A DNA stretch of 64,000 bases from Aedoeadaptatus coxii (GTDB lineage: Bacteria > Bacillota > Clostridia > Tissierellales > Peptoniphilaceae): the NCBI RefSeq assembly GCF_903819215.1, contig NZ_CAIJCT010000010.1; one strand, given 5' to 3'. Position 1 is the first letter of the stretch, and each line of letters opens with the position of its first letter. The translations under genes were made by a program, and so were the position numbers. Positions 41,880-50,769 of the stretch are shown here, piece after piece. Under the pieces are notes generated by a model. That model worked only from the letters and a program-made list of their open reading frames with translations. It did not search any database and was not told the origin of the DNA.

Positions 41880-42371
41880 ATGACCCTTACAAAAGCTCTC
41901 ATTATGTTTTGTGTTTCTTTTTGCGGCGCCCTCGGCTACGCTATACCTGTGGAAGCTCCAAAACGATCTCTTCTTTCAAGCTGTTTAAGTGGCGCTATTT
42001 CATACCTTCTGTATCTAAAGATTATAGATTTAGACGGCAATGCTTTCTTCGGAGCTTTTCTCGCCGCATTTTTAATCGGTATTCTCGGCGAACTTTTTTC
42101 CCGGTATTACAAAATGCCCGCCACTATTTTCATTATGCCGCCTTTGATTATTCTGGTCCCCGGCGGCGGAATGTATTACACCATGAGTTATTTAATTCAA
42201 GATAATATGGACATGTTTCTCCGCGAAGCGGTCAACACATTCTCTATCGCCATTGCCCTTTCCTTGGGAATTGTTGCTTCCGGTATGTTTTCAAAATCTC
42301 TCCGCGCCTTCCGACGACGTTCCATTCATAAAGGTCAACCACGTTTAGATCATTGGCGAGACTCTATATAA
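41880..42371 (+). CDS. ThrE-type threonine/serine exporter, C-terminal component
   Basis: A 163-residue membrane protein of the DUF3815/ThrE_2 type (PF12821), with about five hydrophobic segments and the motif PLIILVPGGGMYYTM (about 95-110), which mirrors the PLVPG motif of the first component. ATG at 41880 follows GGAG and is preferred over a TTG four codons earlier. The two proteins probably form one small-amino-acid exporter; the substrate is not shown. Confidence 0.82.
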   Translation: MTLTKALIMFCVSFCGALGYAIPVEAPKRSLLSSCLSGAISYLLYLKIIDLDGNAFFGAFLAAFLIGILGELFSRYYKMPATIFIMPPLIILVPGGGMYYTMSYLIQDNMDMFLREAVNTFSIAIALSLGIVASGMFSKSLRAFRRRSIHKGQPRLDHWRDSI

Positions 42372-42374
42372 TAT

Positions 42375-42420
42375 AAAAGCCATAGTTCAGAAATTTCAAA
42401 CTGAACTATGGCTCTTTTTA
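42375..42420. terminator. Bidirectional terminator between the ThrE genes and the RseC-like gene
   Basis: A perfect 13-bp stem (42378-42390 with 42401-42413) and ten-base loop, with T runs on both sides. It ends the recX-ThrE transcript on the plus strand and the long aspS-side operon on the minus strand. Confidence 0.88.
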
Positions 42421-42834
42421 TAAAATCTTAATCATTTTCAGTTGGGCTCGGTTCCCATTTTTTTTATCAACTTTTTTCAAAACAATAAAGCTGAGGACAA
42501 AGGAAAGAGCACCTAAGCCGAATATATAGAGATCGCGATTCGCTAAACTTTTCGGCAGCAAGAGCTGGCCAATAAAAATTAAAGCGAGAAACGCTGCTAA
42601 TGGTATGCCGTAGACTTTATAGATAGACTGTAAGACGAAATGATCGTTTACATAAAGTTCTACCGTGTCGCCGGCTTCAGCGTTTAAATCGTTGGATACG
42701 GAAATAAATTCAGACTTTGATTCACATGCCGTACTGGTACAAGTCGCGCACCCCGAACCGCAAGCTCCTTTTCGAGTCACTTCCATATAGGCCATTCCTT
42801 TATTTACCGACAGTATACGCCCAATTTGAATCAT
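42418..42834 (-). CDS. RseC/MucC-family SoxR-reducing-system protein
   Basis: A 138-residue protein with an N-terminal domain carrying the cysteine cluster CGSGCATCTSTAC (about 25-37), then VELYVNDHFVLQS and two membrane segments (about 75-92 and 103-121). This is PF04246; in Escherichia RseC acts in SoxR reduction with Rnf. In anaerobes it often accompanies electron-transport genes, but none is nearby. It is the last gene of the minus-strand run and starts four bases after aspS. Confidence 0.85.
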   Translation of the reverse strand: MIQIGRILSVNKGMAYMEVTRKGACGSGCATCTSTACESKSEFISVSNDLNAEAGDTVELYVNDHFVLQSIYKVYGIPLAAFLALIFIGQLLLPKSLANRDLYIFGLGALSFVLSFIVLKKVDKKNGNRAQLKMIKIL

Positions 42835-42838
42835 GCTA

Positions 42839-44617
42839 TCACTCCTCTATTACGCGAATATGCACCTCTTCCAGTTGTTTTTCCGAAAGTTCGACAGGTG
42901 CCCCGGTTAAAAGGTCGCTCGCCGATTGGGTTTTCGGGAATGCAATGACGTGGCGCATATTCTTTTCGCCGGTTAATAACATTATTAATCGGTCTAAACC
43001 GTAGGCTAAACCACCATGTGGCGGTGCGCCGTATTTGAAGGCTTCCAATAGGAAACCAAACTTATCTTGAGCTTCTTCTTCCGTGAAACCTAAAGCTTTA
43101 AACATCTTCTTTTGAACCTGTCCGTCGTGAATACGAATAGAGCCTCCACCCATTTCATCGCCGTTCATAACGATATCGTAGGCCTTTGCACGACAGTTTG
43201 CAGGATCCGATTCAATTTTGTCGATATCTTCATCCATAGGCGCCGTGAAAGGATGGTGTTTTGCCACGTAACGCTCTTCTTCGTCGTCGTATTCGAATAA
43301 GGGGAATTCTACGATCCAAAGAGGTGCAATGACATCTTTCGGAATTAAATCCATTTCATCGGCAATATGGTTTCGAAGATTACCGAGAGCGGCAAAGACC
43401 ACGTCGTTTTTGTCGGCGACGAATAAAATTAAATCCCCCGCTTCCCCATCGACGTGCTCGATAATACTCTTCATAACATCGTCACCAATAAATTTAAGTA
43501 TCGGCGATTGAATCTCATCTTCTTTTATCTTAGCCCACGCCAGGCCCTTCGCCTTAAAGTCTTTTACGAAGGACTCCAACTTGTCGATTTTCTTACGGGA
43601 ATAAAATTCCTCGCCGCCTTTTACGACAATGGCACGTACGCTGCCGCCGGATGAAACGGCACCGGAAAATACTTTAAAGTCACAATTTTCTACGATGTCG
43701 GATACGTTTTTAAGTTCCATTCCGAAACGAACATCCGGTTTATCCACGCCATAGCGATCCATGGCTTCCCGATAGGTCATGCGATCGAAAGGCGTCTTCA
43801 AGTCTACATCGAGCACTTCTTTAAAGAGCATCTTTAAATACCGTTCGTTGATTGCCATTACATCGTCCGCTTCCACAAAACTAAGTTCCATATCGATTTG
43901 CGTAAATTCCGGTTGGCGATTAAAGCGTAAATCTTCATCTCTGAAGCAGCGAGCGATTTGAATATAGCGATCAAATCCCGACACCATTAAAAGTTGCTTC
44001 ATTAATTGAGGCGACTGAGGCAGGGCATAAAACGATCCGTCGTGAATTCGACTGGGCACCAGGTAATCTCTCGCCCCTTCCGGTGTGGGCTTGTTCAGCA
44101 TCGGGGTTTCCACTTCGACAAAACCTTCGTCGTAGAAGAAGTCCCTCGTAAGTTTATATACCCGAGAACGCGTCCTTAAAACCTGTTGACTGTGAGGTTT
44201 ACGCAAATCCAGTGTGCGATATTTTAAACGAAGATCGTCGCTTACGTCGTCGTCATCTTTGACATAAATCGGAGGAACTTCGGACTCATTAAGAATCTTT
44301 AATTCGCGGGCTAAAATTTCAATATGTCCCGTCGGAATGTTTTCGTTAACGGCACTGCGAGCCCTAACATTTCCTTCGACAGCTACGACAAATTCGGAAC
44401 GTAAAGACGTCGCTTTTTCAAATACACTTTCGTCCACTTCACTATCGAAAACGACTTGAACGATACCCGTGTAATCACGAACATCGGTAAATACAAGTGC
44501 CCCCAGATTTCTGGATTTTTGCACCCAACCCATAATCGTTACCGGACGATCGATATATTCTTCATTTAATGTTCCGCATAAATGTGTGCGCTTTAATGTT
44601 CCCAGTGATTCTCCCAT
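42839..44617 (-). CDS. aspS: Aspartyl-tRNA synthetase
   Basis: Class II synthetase charging tRNA-Asp. The N-terminal anticodon-binding OB domain (about 1-105), motif 2 CFRDEDLRFNRQPEFTQID, a bacterial GAD insertion (about 285-420) and motif 3 GLAYGLDRLIMLL are present. Length is 592 from the ATG at 44617, four bases after AGGAGG; a first ATG five codons earlier lacks a site. Whether it also charges tRNA-Asn cannot be judged here; the asnA T-box downstream implies that tRNA-Asn charging is sensed in this organism. Confidence 0.96.
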   Translation of the reverse strand: MGESLGTLKRTHLCGTLNEEYIDRPVTIMGWVQKSRNLGALVFTDVRDYTGIVQVVFDSEVDESVFEKATSLRSEFVVAVEGNVRARSAVNENIPTGHIEILARELKILNESEVPPIYVKDDDDVSDDLRLKYRTLDLRKPHSQQVLRTRSRVYKLTRDFFYDEGFVEVETPMLNKPTPEGARDYLVPSRIHDGSFYALPQSPQLMKQLLMVSGFDRYIQIARCFRDEDLRFNRQPEFTQIDMELSFVEADDVMAINERYLKMLFKEVLDVDLKTPFDRMTYREAMDRYGVDKPDVRFGMELKNVSDIVENCDFKVFSGAVSSGGSVRAIVVKGGEEFYSRKKIDKLESFVKDFKAKGLAWAKIKEDEIQSPILKFIGDDVMKSIIEHVDGEAGDLILFVADKNDVVFAALGNLRNHIADEMDLIPKDVIAPLWIVEFPLFEYDDEEERYVAKHHPFTAPMDEDIDKIESDPANCRAKAYDIVMNGDEMGGGSIRIHDGQVQKKMFKALGFTEEEAQDKFGFLLEAFKYGAPPHGGLAYGLDRLIMLLTGEKNMRHVIAFPKTQSASDLLTGAPVELSEKQLEEVHIRVIEE

Positions 44618-44625
44618 GATTCCTC

Positions 44626-46158
44626 CTAACATATTCTTTCATCTATCTTTTTAAGCCAGTGCGCCCTCTCGTCTTCTGAAGAACTATCGGCCAACATTTG
44701 CCAAATATATTTTGCTGCATGGTCCATGCCTTGACATCCCGCCAAAAGCAGAACATCTCCCGGCTCGACCTTTGGAAGTATGGCATCGATAGCCTCCTTC
44801 AGGGAATCGATGACAGGTACGGAATGGCCTGCTTTTTCCATTTCGCTTAAAAAAGCTTCGAGCTCTTTGTCCGTCACCACGTCTTTAGACGATACTACCT
44901 CGACGGATTTTGTCGCTATAAAATCTTTAAGAGGCAGTTTCGGCATCCACTTGACGGTTTCTTCCGCATTTTCGCGATTAAGTTCCGCTCCCCTGCCGCC
45001 GCGAATGGCGTAGAGTAGATGCAGATTCTTATAATCCATACGACATAATGTTTCCAACGTAACGGCAATGTTTTTAACATTGGCGTAATGATCGTCGATG
45101 ATCATATACTCTTTATTATAGATCAACTCGAAACGTCTTTCGACTCCTCTGAAATCAAATAGCGCTTTTTGAATAATGGACGGCTCCACGCCCGCCAATA
45201 AACCGAAGCTAATGGCTATCATGGCATTTAAAACTGTATGAAATCCCGTTACCTGAAGCTCAATGGGGAGATCCAATTTTTTAAGAGACCACTTACCGGC
45301 CTTATGGTCATCCTTTACCGAGTAAATAAATTTAGGAAAACCGCTCGAAATATCGATATTTGAAACACCGATTAAGGCGTCTTTTTCAGCGCCTGCCGTA
45401 AAAACTTGTCCCTCCGTCTTATCTTTCAGATCTTCAATAAGCGGGGCATCGATGTTTAAGATAACCGCCGTTTCTTTATCCGCGTGGCGAATTAAACGAC
45501 TTTTAAAACGGAAATAATTTTCAAATGTTCCGTGTTGCTCCAAGTGTTCAACGGAAATATTATTGAAACTGACTATGTCGTAATCGATTCCTCGGCTTCG
45601 ATAAAGTTCTTGGGCCGAAGAAGATACTTCCATCACCACAACTTCTACACCGCTATCCGCCATGTTTCGCAGATGCTTTTGCAGATGAATGGACTCCGGG
45701 GTCGTTAAAATCGAAGGAATGGAAACATCCTTATATTGTACTTCTACTGTACCGATAACGCCTACTTCATAACCTGCGGCCTTAAAAATATCCCGCATCA
45801 TATAAGCGGTAGAGGTCTTTCCGTTCGTAGCCGTTACACCGTAAACCTTCATTTCTTTTGAAGGATCACCATAAAATGTGCAGGCCAGGTCGGCAAGCGC
45901 CATCCGTGGATTTTCAACGACGATTTGCGGAACATCGATCGATACTTCGTGATCGCATACTATTAGCGCCGCGCCGCGCTTAATAGCCTCTTCGATATAA
46001 TCATGACCGTCGACTAAGACGCCTTTCATGGCGACGAAAATGTCGCCCTCTCCGATTTCTCTCGAATCATTCGAAATATGGGGAATGTCCAATTCCTCGT
46101 CTAAGCTGCCGATTCGTTTTTGAATCTCTACTCGTTCCAGTAAAGTCTTTAACTTCAT
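44626..46158 (-). CDS. Divergent MurE-like Mur ligase
   Basis: Three Mur ligase domains are recognisable: N-terminal (ISNDSREIGEGDIFVAMKG), central ATPase (GVTATNGKTSTAYM; MEVSSSAQEL; VEHLEQHGTFENYFRFKSRL with the carbamylated-lysine position kept) and C-terminal. Compared with standard MurE, the HALD block reads SAQE, the DYAHTP motif reads DDHYANV, and no DNPR-type amino-acid-selecting motif is seen. It may be the true third-amino-acid ligase of an unusual peptidoglycan, or a related ligase of unknown substrate. Length is 510. It overlaps hemZ by four bases. Confidence 0.75.
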   Translation of the reverse strand: MKLKTLLERVEIQKRIGSLDEELDIPHISNDSREIGEGDIFVAMKGVLVDGHDYIEEAIKRGAALIVCDHEVSIDVPQIVVENPRMALADLACTFYGDPSKEMKVYGVTATNGKTSTAYMMRDIFKAAGYEVGVIGTVEVQYKDVSIPSILTTPESIHLQKHLRNMADSGVEVVVMEVSSSAQELYRSRGIDYDIVSFNNISVEHLEQHGTFENYFRFKSRLIRHADKETAVILNIDAPLIEDLKDKTEGQVFTAGAEKDALIGVSNIDISSGFPKFIYSVKDDHKAGKWSLKKLDLPIELQVTGFHTVLNAMIAISFGLLAGVEPSIIQKALFDFRGVERRFELIYNKEYMIIDDHYANVKNIAVTLETLCRMDYKNLHLLYAIRGGRGAELNRENAEETVKWMPKLPLKDFIATKSVEVVSSKDVVTDKELEAFLSEMEKAGHSVPVIDSLKEAIDAILPKVEPGDVLLLAGCQGMDHAAKYIWQMLADSSSEDERAHWLKKIDERIC

Positions 46159-47534
46159 AAAATTTCTCCCAAATGTCTTTTCTTTTTGCCGATGATTTCC
46201 CCAAATCGTTCGGTGTAATCTCTCATGTTTCTAAAATTGGAAAATTTGCGAATAGTCTTTCCCGTTCTGTCTACCAACTTTGTCGTCGATGACATGCCGA
46301 CGCCCAAAACCGAATGGATCTCCTCCATCATAATCATATTATAAAGATTGTCATGATCTTCCCTCGAAAATCCGATATTCGATCCATTACCCATGATCCG
46401 CTTTTGACGGTATAGGTAATAGGGATGGTAGCCCGCCTCGTCCATGCGCTTCATAGAATAATTCTGCATCCGACGAATATTTTTGGTATATACCCCTTCG
46501 TTTTCAAATAACTTGGATCCATTTTTAAGGGACAAGACGTGAATCGTAATATTTTCCGGATTTAAAGCGATGATTTCATCAAATGTGTGGGCAACTTCGG
46601 GTATTCCTTCATCGCCGAGCCCCAAAATCAGGTCCATATTAATTTCGAGATCCGTTAGCTCCCGCACTATTCCGTATGCTCGCTTAATATCTTCGCTCCT
46701 ATGCGGCCGCTTAACCCTTTTTAAAGTTTCATCCACCATGGTTTGGGGGTTGATGCTTATACGCGTAACAGGATAGTCTTTTAGCATATACAAAAGATTT
46801 TCATCGATGGTTTCAGGTCTACCCGCTTCCAACGTAAATTCGACAGGCTTTAGATTTGTCAGTCGATCCAATAGTTTACTAAGCATTGGAAGCGGTATGG
46901 AGGTCGGCGTTCCGCCGCCAATGTAAATTGTCGTGGGATCTTCTTTCATTGTTCCCAATACGTAGTCCATTTCCTTTATGAGATAATCCATATAAAGCTC
47001 TACAGCATCGAGATTATCGCTCCTAATCGTAGGATAGCTGCAGTAATCGCAACGGGTAGCACAAAAGGGAATGTGAATGTAAAGAGAGTAACCCTTCCCC
47101 TTTATTCCATCGGTCTTTTCGCTTTCCAACAAGGCGATATCCATTAAAAGATCCGCCATATACGGGCTGAGTAAATATTCGTCGATTAAATACGCCTTTG
47201 TTTTTTCGTCACCTAAAAGGCGTCTCTGTTTTTGAAGAAATTTAATAGGACGCGTGCCGGTAAGGGTTCCCCATAGGCAATCCTCTTTAGAATCATGTTC
47301 AATATCGCGCACGATCCAAGATGCAATGGCGCGCTTAGCCTCATATTCATCTTTAAAATTAAAATCTTTTTCAAAGCGATCCTCGCCAATAACGAGGACG
47401 GCTTTTTTTATATCCCCGTTCGTTTCAATGGACAGAAAAAGCTCGCCGGATGTTTCGTAATACGGAAAATAGATTCGAAGAAGCTCATAAAATGTATGAA
47501 TCTCCGAATCTGTACCTTTTACAATGCGAATCAT
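46155..47534 (-). CDS. hemZ: HemZ-like radical-SAM protein (coproporphyrinogen dehydrogenase family)
   Basis: The radical-SAM motif CATRCDYCSYP lies near residue 160 after a long N-terminal extension (about 1-150), a layout typical of HemZ rather than HemN/HemW. YIGGGTPTS and DLILGLGDEG follow. Length is 459. HemZ is annotated as an oxygen-independent coproporphyrinogen III oxidase, but no other haem gene is in the window, so the substrate is uncertain. It overlaps its neighbours by four bases at each end. Confidence 0.85.
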   Translation of the reverse strand: MIRIVKGTDSEIHTFYELLRIYFPYYETSGELFLSIETNGDIKKAVLVIGEDRFEKDFNFKDEYEAKRAIASWIVRDIEHDSKEDCLWGTLTGTRPIKFLQKQRRLLGDEKTKAYLIDEYLLSPYMADLLMDIALLESEKTDGIKGKGYSLYIHIPFCATRCDYCSYPTIRSDNLDAVELYMDYLIKEMDYVLGTMKEDPTTIYIGGGTPTSIPLPMLSKLLDRLTNLKPVEFTLEAGRPETIDENLLYMLKDYPVTRISINPQTMVDETLKRVKRPHRSEDIKRAYGIVRELTDLEINMDLILGLGDEGIPEVAHTFDEIIALNPENITIHVLSLKNGSKLFENEGVYTKNIRRMQNYSMKRMDEAGYHPYYLYRQKRIMGNGSNIGFSREDHDNLYNMIMMEEIHSVLGVGMSSTTKLVDRTGKTIRKFSNFRNMRDYTERFGEIIGKKKRHLGEIL

Positions 47535-48154
47535 AGGACGTGTTGCATATAGGGATTAATACGCTTTTCGATACCAATAGAAGTTTCAGGGCCGTGACCG
47601 GGTAAAACTCTTAAATTTTCATCGACCTGTGCAAGTTTACGCAATGAGTGCATCATGGCTTGCATGTCCCCTCCCGGAAAATCTGTACGACCTATAGAGC
47701 CCTGAAATAAAGTATCCCCACTTAAAAGGAGATCTTCATAAAAATAACAAACCGAACCGGGGGTATGCCCGGCTGTTTGCATCACTTTAATTTTACCGCA
47801 GTCCAATTCGATCGTGTCACCGTCATTTAATAGGACATCCGGTTCTTTATCGGGCACCTCTCCGCCCATCATGGCAATAAATTGAGGCACTTGATGATTG
47901 AAGTTTTCCAATTCATCTTTATCCATGTACACTTTTACGCCGAGAGCATCGCGCACCTGATTAAGTGCCGCTACGTGATCTCCATGGGCGTGGGTCAATA
48001 AAATCGCTTCAATGGTTAAGCCCAGATGCTCGACCTCGGCTAAAATACGACTGGATTCAGCACCCGGATCCACAATAAATCCTTTTTTATTTTCTTCGTT
48101 GTAGACGATGTAGCAATTGGTCGTACCGCCAACTAAAACAGTTTTAAAAGCCAT
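47531..48154 (-). CDS. MBL-fold metallohydrolase (glyoxalase II-like, YqgX type)
   Basis: A 207-residue metallo-beta-lactamase-fold hydrolase. Metal ligands are seen in THAHGDHVA (about 55-63), TAGHTPGSVC (about 130), SGDTLF and LPGHGPETSI. It lacks the C-terminal helical domain of true glyoxalase II, so it belongs to the short GloB-like group found next to dtd and relA in Firmicutes. The substrate is unknown. Its ATG shares one base with the dtd stop (TAATG). Confidence 0.87.
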   Translation of the reverse strand: MAFKTVLVGGTTNCYIVYNEENKKGFIVDPGAESSRILAEVEHLGLTIEAILLTHAHGDHVAALNQVRDALGVKVYMDKDELENFNHQVPQFIAMMGGEVPDKEPDVLLNDGDTIELDCGKIKVMQTAGHTPGSVCYFYEDLLLSGDTLFQGSIGRTDFPGGDMQAMMHSLRKLAQVDENLRVLPGHGPETSIGIEKRINPYMQHVL

Positions 48155-48603
48155 TAAAAACCCCTTTCGCTATCCAATAAAATAGTAACCGGTCCATCCG
48201 CCACCATATCAATGGACATATCGGCACCAAACTTTCCGCGAGCTACGGAAAAGCCCTTGGATTCCACGTACCGAATTAATTCTTCATACATGGGTTCGGA
48301 GACATCACCTTTCGCTGCGCGAATGTAGCTCGGACGATTGCCTTTTCGGCCGTCGCCATAAAGGGTGAACTGGCTGACAATCATAATCTCGCTTCCGCTA
48401 TCTGCAGCATTTACGTTCATGACGCCCTCTTCATCTTCGAAAATACGAAGGCCGACTATTTTATTTCCGATGTACTCCATGTCTTTTTTCGTATCTTCCG
48501 TCGATACGCCGACTAAAACCATCATCCCTCTTTCGATGGATGAAATGAACTCGCCGTCGACCGTGACGGCGGCACGTTTAACGCGTTGAACCACTGCGCG
48601 CAT
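48154..48603 (-). CDS. dtd: D-aminoacyl-tRNA deacylase
   Basis: Dtd removes D-amino acids, and glycine mischarged on tRNA-Ala, from tRNAs. The 149 residues begin MRAVVQRVKRAAVTVDGE. The active-site motifs SQFTLYGD and the RGKFGADMSI..DGPVTI block, with the Gly-cisPro-type loop, are present. It lies nine bases after rsh, and the rsh-dtd pair is conserved in Firmicutes. Confidence 0.94.
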   Translation of the reverse strand: MRAVVQRVKRAAVTVDGEFISSIERGMMVLVGVSTEDTKKDMEYIGNKIVGLRIFEDEEGVMNVNAADSGSEIMIVSQFTLYGDGRKGNRPSYIRAAKGDVSEPMYEELIRYVESKGFSVARGKFGADMSIDMVADGPVTILLDSERGF

Positions 48604-48612
48604 AATTCCTCC

Positions 48613-50769
48613 TTAACCGCTTACGCGATAGACTTCTATGACATGCTGAATACTTTCAAGCTTTTTAATCAACCGTTGCAATTCTTCGATGTGGTGAATA
48701 CGGACGGTAGTACGAATTACGAGCATTCCCTCTTTGTTTTCTCTGGCAGATAGATTTTGAATGTCGAGACGGGCATCGTGAATCCGATTGGCTATATCAG
48801 CGAGTACATTGCTCTTGCTGTCTGCTCGTACTTCAAGTTCCGCACTATAGGTCTCCTGTTCATCTATATCCCAACGAACGGGGATAAGCCGTTCTTCATT
48901 CATATTATTTTTTAGATTAATGCAATCGGATCGATGAACGCTTACGCCGCGTCCCATGGTAATAAAACCGACGATTTCATCTCCGGGAACCGGTGTACAG
49001 CACTTGGCAATACGTACTTTTACATTGTCTATCCCCCTGACGATAACACCGCCTGTACTGCGATGATCCGGCCGTGACGACGTCGTAAATTCATCCGTAT
49101 CGAATGATGCAGGATGGGAAAGCTGCATCTCTTCTTTATAATGTTCCGTAAGTTTCGCCGTGACTTGGCGCACGCTCATGCTGCCATAGCCTATTTGAGC
49201 GTATAGATCGTCGAGGTTATCAAATTTTAGTCGTTCTCTGACATCCTCCATCCAGTCTTCGCGAATAACTTCATTCGGTTTTAAGCCTATGCGTTTAATT
49301 TCCTGCTCGATCATCACCTGACCTTTGGCAATATTCTTATCGCGATCTTTCACTTTAAAATACTGTCTGATTTTTGTCCGAGCTTGGGGACTGGCGACGA
49401 TGGAAAGCCAATCCAGAGAAGGCTCCGAATTTTTATTGGTAATGACTTCGACGATTTCTCCGTTTTTAAGTTTATGACTCAAAGGCACAATGCGACCATT
49501 AATTTTGGCGCCGACACAGGTATTCCCTACTGCCGTGTGCACGCGGTAGGCAAAGTCGATCGGCGTTGAATTATCCGGCAAATTGATAACGTCGCCGTTA
49601 GGTGTAAATACAAAAACTTCGTCGGCGAAAAAGTCCACCTTCAGAGTTTCCATAAACTCGTTGGGATCTTTTAAGTCTTTTTGCCATTCCAATAATTGGC
49701 GCAACCAGGTGAGATTTTCATCAAAGGACGTCGATTTCTTCGCGCCTTCTTTATATTTCCAGTGTGCTGCAATCCCATATTCCGCCGTCTTATGCATTTC
49801 CCAAGTCCGAATTTGAACTTCAAAAGTTTCTCCATTGTCGTCGATAACCGTCGTATGAAGGGACTGGTATTTGTTGGGCTTCGGCATGGAAATATAATCT
49901 TTAAAACGTCCGGGAATCGGCTTATACATCGTATGGACGACGCCCAATGCACCGTAACAATCTTTTACATCGTCTACGAGGATGCGGATAGCCTGAAGAT
50001 CGTAAATTTCTTCAAAGGTCTTGCCTTTTTTCATCATCTTTTTATAGATGCTGTAAAAATTCTTAGGCCGACCCGTAATATCCGCCGCTATACCCGTGCG
50101 CTTTAATTGATTGGAAATGTCACGTATCAAATGATCGATAAGTTCTTCCCGCTCACTGCGTCTTTTGTTGATCATGTCCACGAGCTTGTAATAGTTCTCC
50201 GGATCGAGGTAGCGTAGAGATAAATCCTCCAGCTCGCTCTTTACACGGCTCATACCGAGGCGATCTGCCAAAGGCGCATAGATTTCAATGGTTTCCAGAG
50301 CTTTATCGTGTTTTTTGGCAGGCGTCATATATTCCAATGTTCGCATATTATGAAGGCGGTCAGCAAACTTAACGATAATGACCCGAATGTCTTTCGCCAT
50401 GGCGAGAACCATTTTCCGAATATTTTCGGCTTGCTTCTCCTGCTTCGTTTGATAGGAAAGCATCTTTAATTTCGTGACGCCGTCTACCAAATCGGCGACT
50501 TCTCCTCCGAATTTATTTTTAACTTCGTCGTATGTAACGCCGGTATCTTCAATGGTATCGTGTAAAAGACCTGCGATAATCGTCGAAACATCCATGTTCA
50601 TTTCCGCTAAAATATAAGCCACATAAAAGGGGTGAATAATGTAATCTTCTCCTGAATTACGTTTTTGCCCTTTGTGGTGTACTTCTGCGAACGTAAAAGC
50701 TTCGCGAAGGATGTCGATATCCGCTTCGGGATTATAAGATAGAACCTTGTCAATTAATTTTTGAATCAT
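48613..50769 (-). CDS. rsh: Bifunctional (p)ppGpp synthetase/hydrolase (Rsh)
   Basis: Controls the stringent response. The N-terminal HD hydrolase domain has HHKGQKR and LLHDTIEDT (about 30-75). The synthetase domain has GRPKNFYSIYKKM and GRFKDYISMPKPNKYQSLHT (about 235-320). TGS (VFVFTPNGDVINLP, about 385), a zinc-finger-type segment (KCCTPVPGD, about 595) and a C-terminal ACT domain (about 645-718) follow. Length is 718. The HD residues are intact, so both activities are expected. It abuts recJ by one base. Confidence 0.95.
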   Translation of the reverse strand: MIQKLIDKVLSYNPEADIDILREAFTFAEVHHKGQKRNSGEDYIIHPFYVAYILAEMNMDVSTIIAGLLHDTIEDTGVTYDEVKNKFGGEVADLVDGVTKLKMLSYQTKQEKQAENIRKMVLAMAKDIRVIIVKFADRLHNMRTLEYMTPAKKHDKALETIEIYAPLADRLGMSRVKSELEDLSLRYLDPENYYKLVDMINKRRSEREELIDHLIRDISNQLKRTGIAADITGRPKNFYSIYKKMMKKGKTFEEIYDLQAIRILVDDVKDCYGALGVVHTMYKPIPGRFKDYISMPKPNKYQSLHTTVIDDNGETFEVQIRTWEMHKTAEYGIAAHWKYKEGAKKSTSFDENLTWLRQLLEWQKDLKDPNEFMETLKVDFFADEVFVFTPNGDVINLPDNSTPIDFAYRVHTAVGNTCVGAKINGRIVPLSHKLKNGEIVEVITNKNSEPSLDWLSIVASPQARTKIRQYFKVKDRDKNIAKGQVMIEQEIKRIGLKPNEVIREDWMEDVRERLKFDNLDDLYAQIGYGSMSVRQVTAKLTEHYKEEMQLSHPASFDTDEFTTSSRPDHRSTGGVIVRGIDNVKVRIAKCCTPVPGDEIVGFITMGRGVSVHRSDCINLKNNMNEERLIPVRWDIDEQETYSAELEVRADSKSNVLADIANRIHDARLDIQNLSARENKEGMLVIRTTVRIHHIEELQRLIKKLESIQHVIEVYRVSG

